From the NCBI GenBank assembly GCA_900538545.1, contig UPYK01000008.1:6832-70831 (forward strand): 64,000 nt of DNA, read 5' to 3'. The notes under the pieces were generated by a model. The model had not been told where the DNA came from and made no database searches. It was given only the letters and a program-made list of their open reading frames with translations. The position numbers and the translations under genes were made by a program. Position 1 is the first letter of the stretch. Each line of letters starts with the position of its first letter. Of the stretch, positions 42,403 through 51,400 are shown piece by piece. The DNA comes from an uncultured Eggerthella sp. Its GTDB lineage: Bacteria; Actinomycetota; Coriobacteriia; Coriobacteriales; Eggerthellaceae.

Positions 42403-43404
42403 TTAATTCGCAGAGAAATCGCCCATTGCCTCAGGATACCCATCTGAGGTGTCGAAGTAACTATTGACCTCGTCGAATTCTTCATGGGGATGATCGTGCC
42501 CGCAATCACAATCGTGATCGTGATCGTGCTTCTCATAGGCACCTTCTGCGCGCGACCAATCGAGCCCGAACCGCTTCGCAGCATCTTCATCATCGAAGAT
42601 GAGCGCAAGAGCAGCCGGGTTATACGCCGCACCACCCACCATCGCGAGCAGCTCCATGAGGCGGAATCCTGCTTCTGCTTGCGGAATGATATGGTCCTTA
42701 TCATCTGCCGAAGAAAGCGCAGCAACGAGTTCTGCCATGAGGATCTCGACCGTGTAGGTGCCCGTAAAATCGTGCGTGCGGATCGCATCGATGTAGGCGA
42801 TGTTCACCGGGGACACGCATCCCGCAACGGAGAGCGTATCGATCACCTCTTCCCAGTCGAAACGCACATCTCCGTTGATGTAGGTAGCATAGGACTCGAT
42901 CACGCCGATGAGCGCTGAAGCGCGCTGCAGTGTAGCCATGACCTTCGCGCTCTGGCCGCACCCGGCCTCGCCCAAATACAGCACATGGCGCGCGATGGCA
43001 TGGAGCATCGGCTTCGCTTCCTCGTAGCTCTCCTCTTCGCCACCTACGAAGATCATGAGGTTATCGCAACTAGCGAAAGCATCTTCTTCAACGATGTTGC
43101 GCACCACGAGCGGCGCATCGAGCGTGTTGCGCTCGTTCACGCGCGCGACCGCATAGAGCTCACGCGCAAAAGAAGGCGTGGTCGGACTTAGATCGACGAG
43201 CAGCGCGCCTTCTTTGGTATCTTGCAAAAGCCCTTTTGAATCGAAGTAGAGATCTTCGAGCCCCTGTTGCGTTTCATAATAGGTGAAGACCACATCGGCA
43301 TCTGAGAGCGATGCAGCTGTGGAGAAACCACCAGCGTTGAGCGATTGAGAAAGACGCGAACCGACCTCGGTATCGCCCACGAAAACGAATGTCTTATCTG
43401 CCAT
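42403..43404 (-). CDS. Beta-hydroxyacid dehydrogenase-like protein with His-rich tail
   Basis: A 333-residue protein of the 6-phosphogluconate/3-hydroxyisobutyrate dehydrogenase superfamily. The N-terminal Rossmann segment is FVFVGDTEVGSRLSQSL, where the glycine-rich motif is altered (G-D-T-E-V-G instead of GLGxMG). LLVDLSPTTP and the central helix with GCGQSAKVMATL, whose Lys is the likely catalytic one, follow. Residues ~288-310 form a metal-binding-like tail (EKHDHDHDCDCGHDHPHEE). Substrate unknown. The tail is unusual for the family and could store or deliver Ni, Zn or Co. Located in the cluster between a DegV gene and the radical SAM gene. Confidence 0.78.
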   Translation of the reverse strand: MADKTFVFVGDTEVGSRLSQSLNAGGFSTAASLSDADVVFTYYETQQGLEDLYFDSKGLLQDTKEGALLVDLSPTTPSFARELYAVARVNERNTLDAPLVVRNIVEEDAFASCDNLMIFVGGEEESYEEAKPMLHAIARHVLYLGEAGCGQSAKVMATLQRASALIGVIESYATYINGDVRFDWEEVIDTLSVAGCVSPVNIAYIDAIRTHDFTGTYTVEILMAELVAALSSADDKDHIIPQAEAGFRLMELLAMVGGAAYNPAALALIFDDEDAAKRFGLDWSRAEGAYEKHDHDHDCDCGHDHPHEEFDEVNSYFDTSDGYPEAMGDFSAN

Positions 43405-43424
43405 AGTGGTTTCCTCGAACTTCT

Positions 43425-44354
43425 CTAGCGATTCTTCTTGACCTTGTTGGCGATGCGATCAACGACCGAAACCGTCTCGCGACGATCCTTACCCCAGAAC
43501 GCGACCGCGATCATATCGGGCCCCACATGACATCCGATGACCGGACCGATATTGCAATCAACGAGCACGAGATCCTCGTCGGCCTTCACGAGCATGTCTT
43601 CGAGGCGTGCGACATCCTTCGGGCAATCGGCATTGCCAGTGAGTACCACACCGCCTTCGCTGTCCGCTTCACGGTTTCGCTCGAAGTACTCAACGAGCGC
43701 CTTCATGCCCTTCTTGCGACCACGCGCAACACCCACAAGAGCGAGCGAACCATCGAGCCCGAATCCGAGCAACGGCTTCGCATCGAGCTTCGAGCCCGCG
43801 AACGCGACCGAGCGTGGGATGCGTCCACCGCGATGCAAGCTATCAAGGTCGCTCACCATGAAGTACCCGTGCGCATAATAGAGCGCCTCAGATGCCCAAT
43901 CGGCAAGCTCGGCTGCGGTCATGCCTTTTTGGTGCTGCCTGATCGCTTCGTAGATCAAAAGCCCTTCAGCGATCGAAGCGAGCTTGGTGTCGACCACATG
44001 AAGCTCGAAATCGGGATGGGCTTGCTTGATCTGATCAGCAGCGATGCAGGCCGTCGAATACGAACCGGAAAGCGCGCTCGAAAATGAGAGCAGCACCGCA
44101 GGCTTTCCTTCTTCATAGGCTTGTTTGAACACCTCGAGAAATTCACCGAGCGTTACCTGAGAGGTGGAGGGCTCATCGCCGCCGCGCATCGCTTCATAGA
44201 AATCATGCGCAGTAAGAGAAGCATACATATCATCGATATGCGAGCCCGACTCGTTGTTATAGCTAAAACCGACGATCTTGACGCCTTCTGCATCCACCAC
44301 ATCACGTGGAAGATCGCAGCAAGAATCGATGATCAAAGAACAATTGATAGACAT
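43425..44354 (-). CDS. DegV family fatty-acid-binding protein
   Basis: A 309-residue DegV-fold protein. Family segments are IIDSCCDLP, PSTSQVTLGEFLEVF and SALSGSYSTACIA, where the Ser residues contact the fatty-acid carboxylate in FakB proteins. DSLHRGGRIP is also present. FakB-type DegV proteins present fatty acids to the FakA kinase; FakA is not in the window. It lies 15 bases downstream of a second, diverged DegV gene, so two fatty-acid specificities are plausible. Confidence 0.88.
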   Translation of the reverse strand: MSINCSLIIDSCCDLPRDVVDAEGVKIVGFSYNNESGSHIDDMYASLTAHDFYEAMRGGDEPSTSQVTLGEFLEVFKQAYEEGKPAVLLSFSSALSGSYSTACIAADQIKQAHPDFELHVVDTKLASIAEGLLIYEAIRQHQKGMTAAELADWASEALYYAHGYFMVSDLDSLHRGGRIPRSVAFAGSKLDAKPLLGFGLDGSLALVGVARGRKKGMKALVEYFERNREADSEGGVVLTGNADCPKDVARLEDMLVKADEDLVLVDCNIGPVIGCHVGPDMIAVAFWGKDRRETVSVVDRIANKVKKNR

Positions 44355-44369
44355 AGTTGCAGCTTTCTC

Positions 44370-45278
44370 TTAGTTCGAGCACATGAGCGCTTGGAGATTT
44401 CCCGTAACCTTATCTTTGAGCGGCTCGTTGCATTCATAGGCGATACCGATCGCGGGGCCAACATGCAAACCGATCACGGGACTGACCGGCAGGACGCGCA
44501 CCGACCTCTTGATGAGCGGCTCGACCACTTCTTTTGCCCACTCAAGAGCAGGGGCCTTGTCGCCAATATACTGAACGACAAGATGTTTCAAACCGCCACT
44601 CGCCTCGATATCTGCCTCGAGCATCTCGATGATGCGCATGAGCGCCTTCTTGCGCGAGCGAACCTTCGCTGCGACTTGCGCTGTTCCATCCTTAACGGTA
44701 AGAACGGGCGAGATGCGCATCAGATTGCCGATGAGCGCCGCAGCACCACCGATGCGACCGCCCTTCTTCAAGAAGGTAAGATTCTCAGGAGTGAACAAAA
44801 AGCGCGTCGATGCGATGCTCTTCAAAACCGTTTGTGCAGCTTCTTCAAGCGTGCTACCAGAAGCAACCGCCTCGGCGCCATCAACAACCACCCATCCTTC
44901 ATCAAAGCCACAAGAGGTTGAGTTGATCATGACGTACTTGAAGCCGATATTGCGCGATTCCACCGCACGAGCTGCGCGCAGAGCGCCATCATACGTTCCC
45001 GAAAGCTCCGTCGAGATCCAGATGCCCAAGACCTCATCACCCGCTTGGGCATAGCCTTCGAACAGCTCTTCCAGATCGGCCTGCGAAGGCTGACTTGAGG
45101 TGGGGATGTTATCGACCATCTCATAGATATGACTATAGAAATCATCCAGATCCATCGTGACATCATCGTATTCTTTCCCCTCGTGATGAACGAAAAGAGA
45201 TACGACATCGATATTGAGGTCTTCGACCAGATCTTGAGGCAAAGAAGCGACTGAATCAGTAACAACTCTTATCATCAT
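44370..45278 (-). CDS. DegV family fatty-acid-binding protein
   Basis: A 302-residue DegV-fold protein, paralogous to the next gene. It begins MIRVVTDSVASLPQDLVEDL and carries PTSSQPSQADLEELF, STELSGTYDGALRAA and LTFLKKGGRIGGAAALIG. Likely binds a fatty acid for FakA. Its start overlaps the pncB stop (ATGATGA), with two adjacent ATG codons possible (45278 or 45275). Confidence 0.88.
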   Translation of the reverse strand: MMIRVVTDSVASLPQDLVEDLNIDVVSLFVHHEGKEYDDVTMDLDDFYSHIYEMVDNIPTSSQPSQADLEELFEGYAQAGDEVLGIWISTELSGTYDGALRAARAVESRNIGFKYVMINSTSCGFDEGWVVVDGAEAVASGSTLEEAAQTVLKSIASTRFLFTPENLTFLKKGGRIGGAAALIGNLMRISPVLTVKDGTAQVAAKVRSRKKALMRIIEMLEADIEASGGLKHLVVQYIGDKAPALEWAKEVVEPLIKRSVRVLPVSPVIGLHVGPAIGIAYECNEPLKDKVTGNLQALMCSN

Positions 45279-46735
45279 GAATTTCCTAACATATCCGAGA
45301 CAAGTTTATGACGACGATGAAAAAGCCCATACTCTAATCCTACTGGATATGAGTGCGGGTTGAGGATGCGCTTTTGACTTTCATCCAAAAGATCAAGCTG
45401 TTCCCTGCAGCGTTCGCGCGCCTCCATGGCGTTGCCGAATGAAGGATCGACCACGCGTTTGCCACTGCGTACGATTGGCTCGAGCAAGGTGGTGTACGCC
45501 AAGCCCGCAAGAGACTTCTGACGGATCTCATCAGCAGGGTCGACGATACGTTCGCGCTCCACCCCATGGTTGATGTCGAAGACCATGTCACCTGCAAGCC
45601 TGCCATCCTCATGGAAGTAACGACGTACATCGAGCACGCCTGGTGTGGTGAGCTTCACAGCCTGACCTGAGACCTTGATGCAGTCCTGCCATTCCGAATC
45701 GGTCGTTTCGCGCTTTGCGGCAAGCTTATAGACCCCGCCGAGCGCCGGCTGATCATAGGCAGTCGTGAGCTTTGTGCCCACGCCCCAGGAATTCACCTGG
45801 GCACCAGAGTCCTTGATCGATTTGATGGTGTATTCATCAAGATCGTTCGAGAGCACGATACCCGTTTCAGTAAGACCTGCCTCATCGAGCATCTTGCGCG
45901 CCTGCTTGGCACGCCAAGAAAGGTCGCCCGAATCGATACGGATCGCGCTTAACGTTTCACCGCGCTCTTTCATCTCGAGGCCGACCGTGATGGCATTCTT
46001 GATGCCCTGGGTTATGTCATAGGTATCCACGAGCAACACGCAATTCTTGGGCATGACGCGCGCATATTCGCGGAACGCTTCGAGCTCGTCATCGAACGAC
46101 ATCACCCACGAATGCGCATGCGTACCTGAAACAGGAATGTTGAAGAGCTTGCCCGCGAGCACGTTCGAAGTGGAAGCGCAACCGCCCACCACCGCAGCAC
46201 GTGAGGCACGCAATCCTCCGTCTTCACCCTGCGCACGACGCAACCCGAATTCAGCAACGGGAGAATCCGCAGAAAGGCAGACACGCGCAGCTTTGGTCGC
46301 GATGAGCGTTTCGAAGTTCACGCAGTTGAGCAATGCCGTCTCGAGCAGCTGGCACTGAAGGATCGGACCGGTAACGCGCAGGAGCGGATCATTCGGGAAT
46401 ACGACCGTGCCTTCACGCACCGCATCGATATCGACCGAGAGCTCCATCGTGCTCAAGTAATCCAAGAATGCAGGATCGAAGAGTGCGCCACCACCGGGCG
46501 CCTCGAGTGATGCGAGATACGCAATATCGTCCGAAGTGAAACGGTAGTCTTCAATGACCTCGAGCACGTGATCGGTGCCGCATGCGATAGCATACCCACC
46601 TTGAAACGGATTAGTACGGAAAAAGGCGTGAAAACACGCCTCTTCCTCAAGCTTATTGCATTCCCAATAGCCTTGCGCCATGGTCAGCTGATAGAGATCG
46701 GTCAAAAGAGAATAGTTATGATTGCCCACCGGCAT
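45275..46735 (-). CDS. pncB: Nicotinate phosphoribosyltransferase
   Basis: PncB makes nicotinate mononucleotide from nicotinate and PRPP in NAD salvage. The 486 residues fit the family. Motifs: N-terminal YSLLTDLYQLTMAQGYW, EFGLRRAQG, SGTHAHSWVMSF, LLVDTYDITQGIKNAI and IRIDSGDL. Start ATG 46735 follows GGGGGGAGAG and overlaps the end of ricT by 20 bases. It supplies substrate for NadD encoded at 13583-14242. Confidence 0.95.
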   Translation of the reverse strand: MPVGNHNYSLLTDLYQLTMAQGYWECNKLEEEACFHAFFRTNPFQGGYAIACGTDHVLEVIEDYRFTSDDIAYLASLEAPGGGALFDPAFLDYLSTMELSVDIDAVREGTVVFPNDPLLRVTGPILQCQLLETALLNCVNFETLIATKAARVCLSADSPVAEFGLRRAQGEDGGLRASRAAVVGGCASTSNVLAGKLFNIPVSGTHAHSWVMSFDDELEAFREYARVMPKNCVLLVDTYDITQGIKNAITVGLEMKERGETLSAIRIDSGDLSWRAKQARKMLDEAGLTETGIVLSNDLDEYTIKSIKDSGAQVNSWGVGTKLTTAYDQPALGGVYKLAAKRETTDSEWQDCIKVSGQAVKLTTPGVLDVRRYFHEDGRLAGDMVFDINHGVERERIVDPADEIRQKSLAGLAYTTLLEPIVRSGKRVVDPSFGNAMEARERCREQLDLLDESQKRILNPHSYPVGLEYGLFHRRHKLVSDMLGNS

Positions 46736-48125
46736 TGTTCTCTCCCCCCGTCGTATGGCTACGACGTCGTGATCTGCGATGCGTCGAAGTGCCCGAACTC
46801 TTCGAGTCTCTCTTGGTGTTCGGATTCTCGTGAAGCGAACTCAAGCCAGAGGACTTTTGTCCAGGACGCGCTCCTTGCGCACCGCCGTTCTTGCGATTGC
46901 CATTGTTCTGGCGATTGCCCTGCGCATTGTTCGAGCGCTTGTTCTGACCATTCGAAGCGCCACCGCGATTGCGGCGATTGCGTCCCGAAGACTCCTTCTT
47001 GCCCGAACGCGCGCCTTCGCCCCCGCGATCGCCCGATTGCTTTTTCCCTTGGTTATTCTTCTGCGAAGAGTTTGAACGATTCTCGCCCTCTTTGTTGCCA
47101 CGATTACGACGACGCTTGCGGCGCTTGCCTTCTGCCTCAGCCGACGAAGACGAGCCTTCCCCATCAAGACGAGCAGCAGGGCGCGCACCAACCGGAATAT
47201 CGTCGCCACTGAAGTTGATCACATCCACCAGGCCCGCGCCACCGAGTGCGTCGAACTGGCTCTTCTGCACGTATTCCTCATACACTTCAGCGCTGATCAC
47301 GTGCGGACGTCTTCCCTCTTCGGGGGCCTCGAAATCCTCGAGCGGGATCTTCAGGTTCGAACCGTCTTCGAGCGTGATCGTGATCCGCTCAGAAGGCACG
47401 TTGATATCCGTTACCTTCGCTATGCCATCAGGCGTTTCGATCTTCGCACCCATCTTAGGAGCACGCGAATTGAATTCCTTGTACGTATCATATTCATAGC
47501 GCAAGCAGCACATGAGCCTACCGCACACGCCCGAGATCTTCTGCGGATTGAGCGAAAGATTCTGTTCCTTCGCCATGCGGATCGATACGGGCGAGAATTC
47601 GCCACCGAAACGCGTGCAGCACAGCTCTTGACCGCAATGCCCCAAACCGCCGATGATGCGCGCACCATCGCGCACACCGATCTGGCGCATGTCGACGCGT
47701 ACATGGAAATAGGAAGCGAGCTTGCGCACGAGCTCGCGAAAGTCGATGCGCTCTTCTGCCTCGAAATAGAAGACTGCCTTATCGCCTTCGAAAAGATACT
47801 CAACGAGCACCGGATGCATATCCTTGTTGGACTCGAGCGCGATCTCTTTGAACGCACCGAGTGCTTGGGCGCTCTTCTCCTCGAGCTCGCGTACCTTCTC
47901 CATGTCTTCCGGCGTTGCCAGACGCACGACCTCTTTGAGCGGAGATTTCAGATCCTTGACCAGATCGTCGCTCACCTCGAGAACATCCGATGTTGCGATG
48001 CCGTATTCAAGCCCGCGACTCGTGTTCACGATGACATCGTCACCAGCACGTATATCTAAATCGGTTGGATCGAACCAAAGAACCTTAGGTCCGACCTGCA
48101 GCTTAATGGGAGCCACCCGAACCAT
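46716..48125 (-). CDS. ricT: RicT/YaaT (PSP1 domain) protein with long basic Asn/Gly-rich tail
   Basis: PSP1-domain protein. The conserved core (~1-280) has the RicT Cys pairs CGQELCC and CGRLMCC, which bind an Fe-S cluster in the B. subtilis RicA-RicF-RicT complex. GARIIGGLGHCG and the C-terminal PSP1 part are also present. Residues ~318-469 form a low-complexity Arg/Lys/Asn/Gly/Ser tail not found in the ~275-residue B. subtilis protein. The position directly after holB and tmk is the classical yaaT context. Start ATG 48125 overlaps the holB end. The tail may bind RNA; that is inference. Confidence 0.9.
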   Translation of the reverse strand: MVRVAPIKLQVGPKVLWFDPTDLDIRAGDDVIVNTSRGLEYGIATSDVLEVSDDLVKDLKSPLKEVVRLATPEDMEKVRELEEKSAQALGAFKEIALESNKDMHPVLVEYLFEGDKAVFYFEAEERIDFRELVRKLASYFHVRVDMRQIGVRDGARIIGGLGHCGQELCCTRFGGEFSPVSIRMAKEQNLSLNPQKISGVCGRLMCCLRYEYDTYKEFNSRAPKMGAKIETPDGIAKVTDINVPSERITITLEDGSNLKIPLEDFEAPEEGRRPHVISAEVYEEYVQKSQFDALGGAGLVDVINFSGDDIPVGARPAARLDGEGSSSSAEAEGKRRKRRRNRGNKEGENRSNSSQKNNQGKKQSGDRGGEGARSGKKESSGRNRRNRGGASNGQNKRSNNAQGNRQNNGNRKNGGAQGARPGQKSSGLSSLHENPNTKRDSKSSGTSTHRRSRRRSHTTGGENNAGGQS

Positions 48126-49239
48126 AAAAAACCTCTCTTATCGTAAAAAGAAGCGTGTCGAGACACGTTTCTGTAGAAACATTATAGGCGATCGCCTTAT
48201 CGCAACGATAGGTTGCGTCGATCGCACGAACCAAGCCTGCGGGCGTTGTGCGCGCCGCAGCCTGCTCCAGATCGTTCATCACATCAATATTAACAATCTG
48301 CTCGACTGCCTGAGATTTAATCATCAAAACGTCACGTAACCAGGATCGAATGATCGAAGTGACCTGCGCGAGCGACTCGAGCGATGCCTTTGTGAGCACG
48401 CGCTTGTTGCGCGCCTCGATCTGCTTGAGCGCTGCCTTGCTCAGGAATTCTTCAGACTCATTGATCGCTTCGGCCTGTTCGCTCTGCACGACATCGACCC
48501 ACGCCTTCGCGCTCTTCACAAGCTCAGCAGCGTATTCGAGCACATCGCGCTCGTCCGAGAGCGGCAGTAACGTGAGGATCTCGAGGATACGACGGCGAAA
48601 GCCGGTCTTTTCGGGGCTCTTACAGAATCCGATCGCCTTCGTGACCGAGCCATTGCACGCCTCGACCGCGATGCGCGCCTGTTCCGCGCTCACCCCTGTG
48701 TTCTGCGAGATGATGCCCGATGCCTCGGTGGTGGGAATATGACGGAACGGCACCACCTGACAGCGCGAAACGATGGTGGGAAGCACCGCATCCTTCGTAC
48801 GCCCGAGCAGGATGAACACCACATTCTCCGGCGGTTCTTCGAGCGTTTTCAGAAATGCGTTTGCTGCCTGCGTACCCAAAAGATCGACGCGATCGATGAT
48901 GTAGATCTTGCGCGTAGCTTGGATGGGAGCAAGATGCGCATCAGCCACCACTTCACGGATCTGATCGACGAGATAGCCATGCGCACCCTCAGGTTCGATG
49001 AAGTGGATATCGGGGTGGTTCCGGCGTGCTGCGCGCCTGCAGTGGTCGCACGTCATGCAGCCCTGATCAGGGCAGATGAGCGCCTGGGCAAAGGCATAGG
49101 CTGCCGAAGTCTTGTTGGAACCGGGAGGCCCGGTGAACAGATAGGCGTGGCTCAAACGGCCCGTGCGTAGCGTGGTGCGCAGATAATCACGAACCTGAGC
49201 TTGACCGAAGATGCTCTCGAATACGTCGGCCACCCGCAT
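48103..49239 (-). CDS. holB: DNA polymerase III delta' subunit
   Basis: Clamp-loader subunit of 378 residues. AAA+ region: Walker-A-like GPPGSNKTSAAYAFAQAL (~33-50) with Asn before the Lys, a zinc-binding Cys cluster CPDQGCMTCDHC, and the Walker-B/sensor segment KIYIIDRVDLLG followed by ANAFLKTLEEPP. The C-terminal collar domain is diverged. Start ATG 49239 has GGAT upstream and overlaps the tmk stop by one base (TGATG). Confidence 0.92.
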   Translation of the reverse strand: MRVADVFESIFGQAQVRDYLRTTLRTGRLSHAYLFTGPPGSNKTSAAYAFAQALICPDQGCMTCDHCRRAARRNHPDIHFIEPEGAHGYLVDQIREVVADAHLAPIQATRKIYIIDRVDLLGTQAANAFLKTLEEPPENVVFILLGRTKDAVLPTIVSRCQVVPFRHIPTTEASGIISQNTGVSAEQARIAVEACNGSVTKAIGFCKSPEKTGFRRRILEILTLLPLSDERDVLEYAAELVKSAKAWVDVVQSEQAEAINESEEFLSKAALKQIEARNKRVLTKASLESLAQVTSIIRSWLRDVLMIKSQAVEQIVNIDVMNDLEQAAARTTPAGLVRAIDATYRCDKAIAYNVSTETCLDTLLFTIREVFYGSGGSH

Positions 49240-50006
49240 CAATCCTCGGAAAGATCGATGCGCGCCTTTTCGCTGGTATCACGCTGAAGGATCGGGTCGA
49301 AGAAGCCTTCTTTCCATACGAAGGAATCGCTCCCCCAACCGAAGATATCTTTGATCTGTGTAAAGATAGCGCGCGCTGTCTCATCCTTGGTACCCGAAGA
49401 GTTGACGACACGGATGCGCTCGGGGTTTTCCGCCGCGATCGCAAGAAAGCCGTTATTCACGCGCGCATGGAAGCTCGTACCCGCCTGCTCAAGACGATCG
49501 GCATCGCCGTGGTGCGTTGCACGCTCGAGACCTTCTTCGGCAGAGGCACCCGTGGTGAGCAGGATCGTGCGACAGGGATGCACCCCTTGGCAAGCGAAGC
49601 TGTTCGCTTGGCGCACGAACGACATCGGAAGCCCGCGGCCGTATACCTGGTAGGCGATGGTCGAATCGTAGAAACGGTCGAGCAGCACCACCGCTCCTCG
49701 CGCGAGCGCCGGGATGATGACCTCACGAATGATCTGAGCACGCGCTGCTTCGTAGATGAGCAGCTCCGATTCTGCACACAGACCAGCATTCTTAGGATCG
49801 AGCACGATAGCGCGCAAATCCTCACCTACGCTCGTACCGCCTGGCTCACGAAGGCAGATGACCTCATGGCCCATCGCTCGCAAACAGGAAGCGAGGAAGG
49901 TGATATGCGTTGTTTTCCCTGCGCCATCTCCCCCTTCGAAGGTAATGAAGATGCCGGCAGTCTTTTTCTGTTGATCTTGATCAGCCACCGAAACCTCAAT
50001 CTTCAA
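49239..50006 (-). CDS. tmk: Thymidylate kinase
   Basis: Phosphorylates dTMP to dTDP. P-loop FEGGDGAGKTTH is near residue 24, the DRX motif is LLDRFYDSTIAYQVYGRG, and a LID region follows. At 255 residues it is longer than usual (~210): an N-terminal ~17 residues and a C-terminal ~40-residue acidic tail (GWGSDSFVWKEGFF region) are additional. The first codon appears to be TTG 50006; GTG 49988 is an alternative. Functionally linked to ThyX at 55318-55998, which supplies dTMP. Confidence 0.93.
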   Translation of the reverse strand: MKIEVSVADQDQQKKTAGIFITFEGGDGAGKTTHITFLASCLRAMGHEVICLREPGGTSVGEDLRAIVLDPKNAGLCAESELLIYEAARAQIIREVIIPALARGAVVLLDRFYDSTIAYQVYGRGLPMSFVRQANSFACQGVHPCRTILLTTGASAEEGLERATHHGDADRLEQAGTSFHARVNNGFLAIAAENPERIRVVNSSGTKDETARAIFTQIKDIFGWGSDSFVWKEGFFDPILQRDTSEKARIDLSED

Positions 50007-50538
50007 GCGAGTAGATGCTCGTGCCCAGCGTGTCGATCCCTACGAACACCGGAAGATCGACCACATCGATGCGCCTGAGCGCTTCGGTTCCCAGATCGTC
50101 ATAGGCAAGCGTTTCGTCGCCCACTACGCACTTGGCGAGAAACGCTGCCGCGCCGCCCGTTGCCACGAAATAGACTGAAGAGTACTCCTTGCAGGCCTTC
50201 TTCACATCGTCCGAGCGTTCACCCTTGCCGATCGTGCCGGTAAGGCCCATCGACATGAGCAGCGGTGCCGCGAAATCCATGCGCGAAGACGTGGTAGGGC
50301 CGATCGCGCCGAACGGCCTGCCTGCTTTAGGAGGCGTAGGACCTGCATAGAAAATGACCTGACCAGTGAGTCCGTAAGGTAGCGTCTTGAGCTTCTTCTC
50401 GCGGATCTCGTCGAGCAAGCGAATATGACCAGCATCACGCAAGGTGTATACCGGACCAGTGAGCAGACAGGCATCGCCCGCACGCAGCGAACGAGCATCA
50501 GCCTTGCTCAAGGGGAGTTGAATGTGCTTATAGTTCAA
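49996..50538 (-). CDS. fumB: Class I fumarate hydratase, beta subunit
   Basis: C-terminal (beta) part of the two-subunit class I, Fe-S-dependent fumarase or tartrate dehydratase-type enzyme. The 180 residues carry TGPVYTLRDAGHIRLL, FYAGPTPPKAGRPFGAIGPT and TGTIGKGERS. The start is TTG 50538, supported by GGAGG eight bases upstream; it overlaps the alpha gene by 11 bases. With mdh upstream it interconverts malate and fumarate, probably in the reductive direction of an anaerobe. Fumarase is favoured over tartrate dehydratase by the mdh context. Confidence 0.9.
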   Translation of the reverse strand: MNYKHIQLPLSKADARSLRAGDACLLTGPVYTLRDAGHIRLLDEIREKKLKTLPYGLTGQVIFYAGPTPPKAGRPFGAIGPTTSSRMDFAAPLLMSMGLTGTIGKGERSDDVKKACKEYSSVYFVATGGAAAFLAKCVVGDETLAYDDLGTEALRRIDVVDLPVFVGIDTLGTSIYSLED

Positions 50539-51373
50539 CGGTGAGCCTCCTCAACGCCGAGCAACCCATGTTCACCGCTACCGGCAAGGCAGCGATATGG
50601 CAGGGTGCAGTTTTCACACGCACACCGAGCGCGGTGGTGTCTCCGCCCAGGCCGCCAGCACCGATGCCGGTGGCGTTGATGGCCTCGAGCAGCTCCTGCT
50701 CGAATGCGGCGGTTTCAGGATCGGGTGCGGCAACATTGAGCGGACGCATGAGCGCAAGCTTAGAAAGCCCCGCTACTTTATCGAAAGTGCCTCCCACACC
50801 AACTCCCACCACGAGTGGCGGGCAGGCGTTTGCTGCTTTTTCCTCTACACAGGAAAGCACGGTGTCGATAACGCCCTGCTTGCCCGCATTGGGTGTGAGC
50901 ATGGCAACGCGACTCGCATTATCCGAGCCGCCGCCTTTGAGCATCATATGCAGACGAGCAACACCCGGTTCGTCCACCAGGCGCAATTCACAGAAAGCCG
51001 GCGTATTGTCGCCCGTGTTTGTACGATCGAACAGCGCATCGCGCACGACCGACTTGCGCAGCTTCGAATTGATGAATCCTGCCGCTACCGATTGGTCGAC
51101 CTTCGAGAAGACATTGGCGTTGAGCGCGATGTCGGGACCGACCTCCAAACAGAGCCACACCGTACCCGTATCTTGGCAGATGGGCACGTGATCCTCGTTC
51201 GCGATCTGCGCGTTCAGCACCAACTGATCCAGCACGATCTTCGCACGTTCATGCGTTTCACGATCGCGCGCGGCGATGAGCGCCTCCAAGATATCGGGAG
51301 GTAGGATGCTTGCCAGTCGCGGAATGGAGACGAGCAATGCATCGGAAATGGTATTTGAGGAAAGAACCTGCAT
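50528..51373 (-). CDS. fumA: Class I fumarate hydratase, alpha subunit
   Basis: N-terminal (alpha) subunit, 281 residues, holding the 4Fe-4S cluster used as a Lewis acid. VPICQDTGTVWL contains the first cluster Cys. ANACPPLVVGVGVGGT, later in the protein, and the intervening KGGGSDNASRVAMLTPNAG loop are family hallmarks. Start ATG 51373. It is 27 bases downstream of mdh and overlaps the beta gene. Confidence 0.92.
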   Translation of the reverse strand: MQVLSSNTISDALLVSIPRLASILPPDILEALIAARDRETHERAKIVLDQLVLNAQIANEDHVPICQDTGTVWLCLEVGPDIALNANVFSKVDQSVAAGFINSKLRKSVVRDALFDRTNTGDNTPAFCELRLVDEPGVARLHMMLKGGGSDNASRVAMLTPNAGKQGVIDTVLSCVEEKAANACPPLVVGVGVGGTFDKVAGLSKLALMRPLNVAAPDPETAAFEQELLEAINATGIGAGGLGGDTTALGVRVKTAPCHIAALPVAVNMGCSALRRLTVEL

Positions 51374-51400
51374 GTGAACCAACTACTTTCGAGAAGCACC

